Assembly: GCF_014803405.1 (NCBI RefSeq)
Contig: NZ_JACYFG010000007.1
Span: 310,001 to 374,000 of the forward strand
Source of the DNA: Pelagicoccus enzymogenes
GTDB lineage: Bacteria > Verrucomicrobiota > Verrucomicrobiia > Opitutales > Opitutaceae
Direction of reading: 5' to 3'
DNA: 64,000 nt
Shown here: positions 61,635-64,000 of the stretch, piece by piece
How positions within the stretch are numbered: the first letter of the stretch is position 1
How the letters are laid out: each line of letters begins with the position of its first letter
The notes under the pieces: generated by a model
The model's input: the letters and a program-made list of their open reading frames with translations, nothing else
Told to the model about the DNA's origin: nothing
Databases searched by the model: none
Position numbers and translations under genes: made by a program

Positions 61635-62903
61635 ATGAAGATCTCGAATACCAAACTGACTCGCAACATCCTGATCGCCATGGTGCTAGGCTTGTTTCTG
61701 GGCATCGTGCTAAACGTGCTGGGCTTGCAGGAAAACGCCTTCGTCAACGACCATATCCTCGACGGCGCCTTGGGAGTCGTGGGTGACATCTTCATTCGCT
61801 CCCTCAAGCTCTTAGTTGTGCCTCTGGTATTTGTGTCGCTGGTGTGTGGTACGGCGGCGATGGACGATGTTCGGAAGCTGGGAAAGATCGGTCTTAAAAC
61901 GGTGTCGCTCTATTTGCTGACGACTTGCATCGCTATATCTATCGCGATGGCGTTGGCCTTCATCTTCAAGCCGGGTGTTGGCGTCAATCCCACTGGCGTA
62001 GAAGACTACGTCGCTACGGAGGCCCCGACAATCTGGGAGGTGATCACCAACATGTTTCCGACCAATCCGGTCAGCGCTATGGCAGAGGGAAACATGCTGC
62101 AGATCATCGTTTTTTCGATCCTTTTCGGACTGGCCATGGTCGTATCGGGAAAAGCAGGACAACGTGTCCTGAGCCTTTTTTCGGACCTCAACGAGATCGT
62201 TCTGAACTTGGTTTTGGTATTGATGCTGATCGCTCCATTTGGCGTTTTTGCAAAAATAACCATCGTCTTCGCGGAGCAAGGAGTGGATGCGATTATCGAA
62301 CTGGGTAAGTATTTCTTGTTGGTGATTCTCGCTTTGGTCATTCATGCCGTGGTTGTCTATCCGACTTTGTTGAAGGTGTTCAGTGGTCTCAGCCCGGTCC
62401 AGTTCCTGAAAAATTTCTACAAGGTGCAGATCTTCGCCTTCAGTACGGCGAGCAGCAATGCTACCTTGCCGGTGACTTTGGAGACTGCGGAAAAGAAGCT
62501 GGGCGTTAAGAACTCGACTGCCTCTTTTACTATTCCGCTGGGGGCAACCATCAATATGGACGGAACGGCCATCATGCAAGGGGTCGCCACAGTCTTTATC
62601 GCTCAGCTCTCGGGGATGGATCTCAGCTTGAGCCAGATCCTGATGGTCGTGGTCACGGCAACCTTGGCCTCAATCGGGACTGCTGGCGTGCCTGGCGTTG
62701 GTCTGGTGATGCTTGCTATGGTGCTAAACCAGGTGGGCTTGCCAGTGGAAAAGGTCAGCTTGATCGTCGGAATTGACCGCGTGCTGGATATGTTGCGAAC
62801 TGCGGTCAACGTGACGGGGGATGCCGCGGTGACCTGTATCGTGGCGAAGAGCGAAGGGCAGCTTGACGAAGAGCAGTACAACGCGGATCCAAACGCAGCC
62901 TGA
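61635..62903 (+). CDS. Dicarboxylate/amino acid:cation symporter (DAACS family)
   Basis: A 422-residue membrane transporter from MKISNTKLTRN; a frame-extending ATG at 61605 is possible but adds only hydrophilic residues, with GGAAGGAGG 17 bases before it. Eight membrane helices plus the hairpins carry FSTASSNATLPVTLE, the first hairpin, and TINMDGTAIMQG, the substrate/Na site. The family takes up glutamate, aspartate or C4-dicarboxylates with H+ or Na+. Which is used cannot be told. Confidence 0.92.
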   Translation: MKISNTKLTRNILIAMVLGLFLGIVLNVLGLQENAFVNDHILDGALGVVGDIFIRSLKLLVVPLVFVSLVCGTAAMDDVRKLGKIGLKTVSLYLLTTCIAISIAMALAFIFKPGVGVNPTGVEDYVATEAPTIWEVITNMFPTNPVSAMAEGNMLQIIVFSILFGLAMVVSGKAGQRVLSLFSDLNEIVLNLVLVLMLIAPFGVFAKITIVFAEQGVDAIIELGKYFLLVILALVIHAVVVYPTLLKVFSGLSPVQFLKNFYKVQIFAFSTASSNATLPVTLETAEKKLGVKNSTASFTIPLGATINMDGTAIMQGVATVFIAQLSGMDLSLSQILMVVVTATLASIGTAGVPGVGLVMLAMVLNQVGLPVEKVSLIVGIDRVLDMLRTAVNVTGDAAVTCIVAKSEGQLDEEQYNADPNAA

Positions 62904-62930
62904 AGGCTGGAGGCTTCGTTGTTAGCTAGG

Positions 62931-64000
62931 ATGGGATTGTTCAAGCTCAATTCAGACTACAAGCCGATGGGCGATCAGCCCGAGGCGATCGCTTCGCTTC
63001 TGGGCTCTATTCGAGCGGGGAACAAGTTCCAGACCTTGCTCGGCGTAACCGGTTCGGGAAAGACGTTTTCCATGGCGAACATTATCGCCGATCTGGATCG
63101 ACCGGCGCTGATCATTTCGCACAACAAGACTTTGGCGGCTCAGCTCTATTCCGAGTTCAAGCGCTTCTTCCCTGAGAACGCGGTGGAGTACTTCGTAAGC
63201 TATTACGACTACTACCAACCGGAAGCCTACGTCCCGTCGTCGGATACGTACATCGAAAAGGATTCGTCTATCAATGATGAGATCGACCGTCTCCGTATTT
63301 CAACTACGAGCAGCCTTATCAGTCGCCGTGACGTGATCGTGATTGCGAGCGTGTCTTGCATCTATGGATTGGGTTCGCCTGACGATTTCCAGGAGCTGAT
63401 GATCCCGCTCAGGATAGGCGAAGAATACGGACGCGACAAGTTGCTCAATGGCTTAATCGAAATCCTGTATGAGCGAAACGACGTCAATTTGGAGCGAGGC
63501 CGGTTTCGCGTTCGGGGCGATGTGGTGGACGTCATGCCTGCCTACTTGGAAAAGGGCTTGCGCGTCGAGTTTTGGGGCGACGAGATCGAGAGAATTTCTG
63601 AGTTTGATCCGCTGACTGGGAACGTCATTCAAGATTTGGAGCGTTTCGACCTTTATCCAGCCAACCAGTTCGTGACCACCAAGGAGAAGATGGAGCGGGC
63701 AGTTGGTGTCATCAAGGCTGAGCTGAAGGAGCGAGTTGCGGAGTTTGAGGCGAAAGGGCAACTGCTGGAGGCGCAGAGGATTTCCATGCGTACCAACTAC
63801 GACTTGGAAATGATGCAAGAGGTAGGCTTCTGCAACGGCATCGAAAATTATTCGATGCACCTCTCGGGACGTACTCCCGGCGAGCGACCCTTTTGCTTGA
63901 TCGACTTTTTCCAGAAGGACTTCCTCACCTTTGTTGATGAGAGCCATGTGACTATTCCCCAGGTGGGAGCGATGTACGCGGGGGACCGATCGCGCAAGAC
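62931..64000 (+). CDS. uvrB: Excinuclease ABC subunit B (3' end outside window)
   Basis: The first 356 codons of UvrB are visible. Walker A is [15 protein letters not shown] at about 37-51, the beta-hairpin region [20 protein letters not shown] is at about 90-110, and the C-terminal part of what is seen is [11 protein letters not shown]. UvrB opens the DNA at lesions and places UvrC for incision. The stop and the UvrC-binding domain lie beyond the window. It follows the symporter by 27 bases. Confidence 0.95.
   Translation, partial: MGLFKLNSDYKPMGDQPEAIASLLGSIRAGNKFQTLLGVTGSGKTFSMANIIADLDRPALIISHNKTLAAQLYSEFKRFFPENAVEYFVSYYDYYQPEAYVPSSDTYIEKDSSINDEIDRLRISTTSSLISRRDVIVIASVSCIYGLGSPDDFQELMIPLRIGEEYGRDKLLNGLIEILYERNDVNLERGRFRVRGDVVDVMPAYLEKGLRVEFWGDEIERISEFDPLTGNVIQDLERFDLYPANQFVTTKEKMERAVGVIKAELKERVAEFEAKGQLLEAQRISMRTNYDLEMMQEVGFCNGIENYSMHLSGRTPGERPFCLIDFFQKDFLTFVDESHVTIPQVGAMYAGDRSRK

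Noticed and set aside
1-64000. tRNA, rRNA, tmRNA, CRISPR, IS element or prophage
   Set aside because: I looked through the intergenic gaps and saw no cloverleaf, array, transposase or phage gene; a covariance-model search could still reveal a small RNA.

Overview
The window looks like chromosomal DNA of a marine-type member of the Verrucomicrobiota (class Opitutae, Pelagicoccus/Puniceicoccus-like). Seen in the sequence: a 51-residue small basic protein (37941-38096) of a family I know from Verrucomicrobiota, Chlamydiae and Planctomycetes; a ParC/ParE pair of the shorter Bacteroidota/Verrucomicrobiota-like type; a large TonB-dependent receptor with an N-terminal carboxypeptidase-regulatory-like domain; frequent TTG/GTG starts; and many genes without a clear Shine-Dalgarno sequence. 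The genus assignment is inference. About 90 percent of the window is coding. I found no tRNA, rRNA, CRISPR array, transposase or phage gene.

Layout. 1-3 kb: the 5' end of an FKBP lipoprotein, a YgjP-type metalloprotease, a small unknown protein and an HDOD protein. 3-7 kb: topoisomerase IV (parC, parE). 7-10.2 kb: a GNAT acetyltransferase, an XRE/metallo-beta-lactamase fusion, gcvT and gcvH. 10.3-14.1 kb: two paralogous secreted proteins with tandem TonB_C domains, a membrane-anchored CpxP-like protein overlapping an ECF sigma factor, and an unknown protein. 14.6-18.6 kb: TonB-dependent receptor plus phytase-like beta-propeller. 19-25.5 kb: methyltransferase, DAHP synthase, an ahpF/ahpC/OxyR-type peroxide defence locus and an RluA-type pseudouridine synthase. 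25.6-32.6 kb: a glycine-rich RRM protein, then a BigR/SqrR-like ArsR repressor divergent from a DUF2892-DUF6132-TolC-MFP-RND operon.

32.6-40 kb: two rhomboid proteases, a cold-shock protein, a thioesterase, a SanA-like protein, a SecD-P1-like lipoprotein overlapping an M23 peptidase, the small basic protein, cutA, rpoZ and smpB. 39.4-48 kb: thrB-trmL-glycosyltransferase, serS-tilS-ftsH and a PLP aminotransferase. 48-53 kb: cysD-cysN, an HTH protein, glgC and a double universal stress protein. 53-57 kb: a hybrid histidine kinase convergent with two unrecognised proteins, then acylphosphatase. 57-64 kb: a tight run of ABC ATPase, permease, TPR-like protein, cysC, a coiled-coil membrane protein, a dicarboxylate/amino-acid symporter and the 5' end of uvrB.

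The most interesting points are the thiol-switch ArsR repressor controlling a multidrug-type RND pump, with a G7 run that disrupts the DUF6132 reading frame; the secreted tandem TonB_C pair; a strong terminator ending three bases before the phytase start; a terminator for the opposing gene placed inside the sigma-factor coding sequence; and a mosaic REP-like repeat family.
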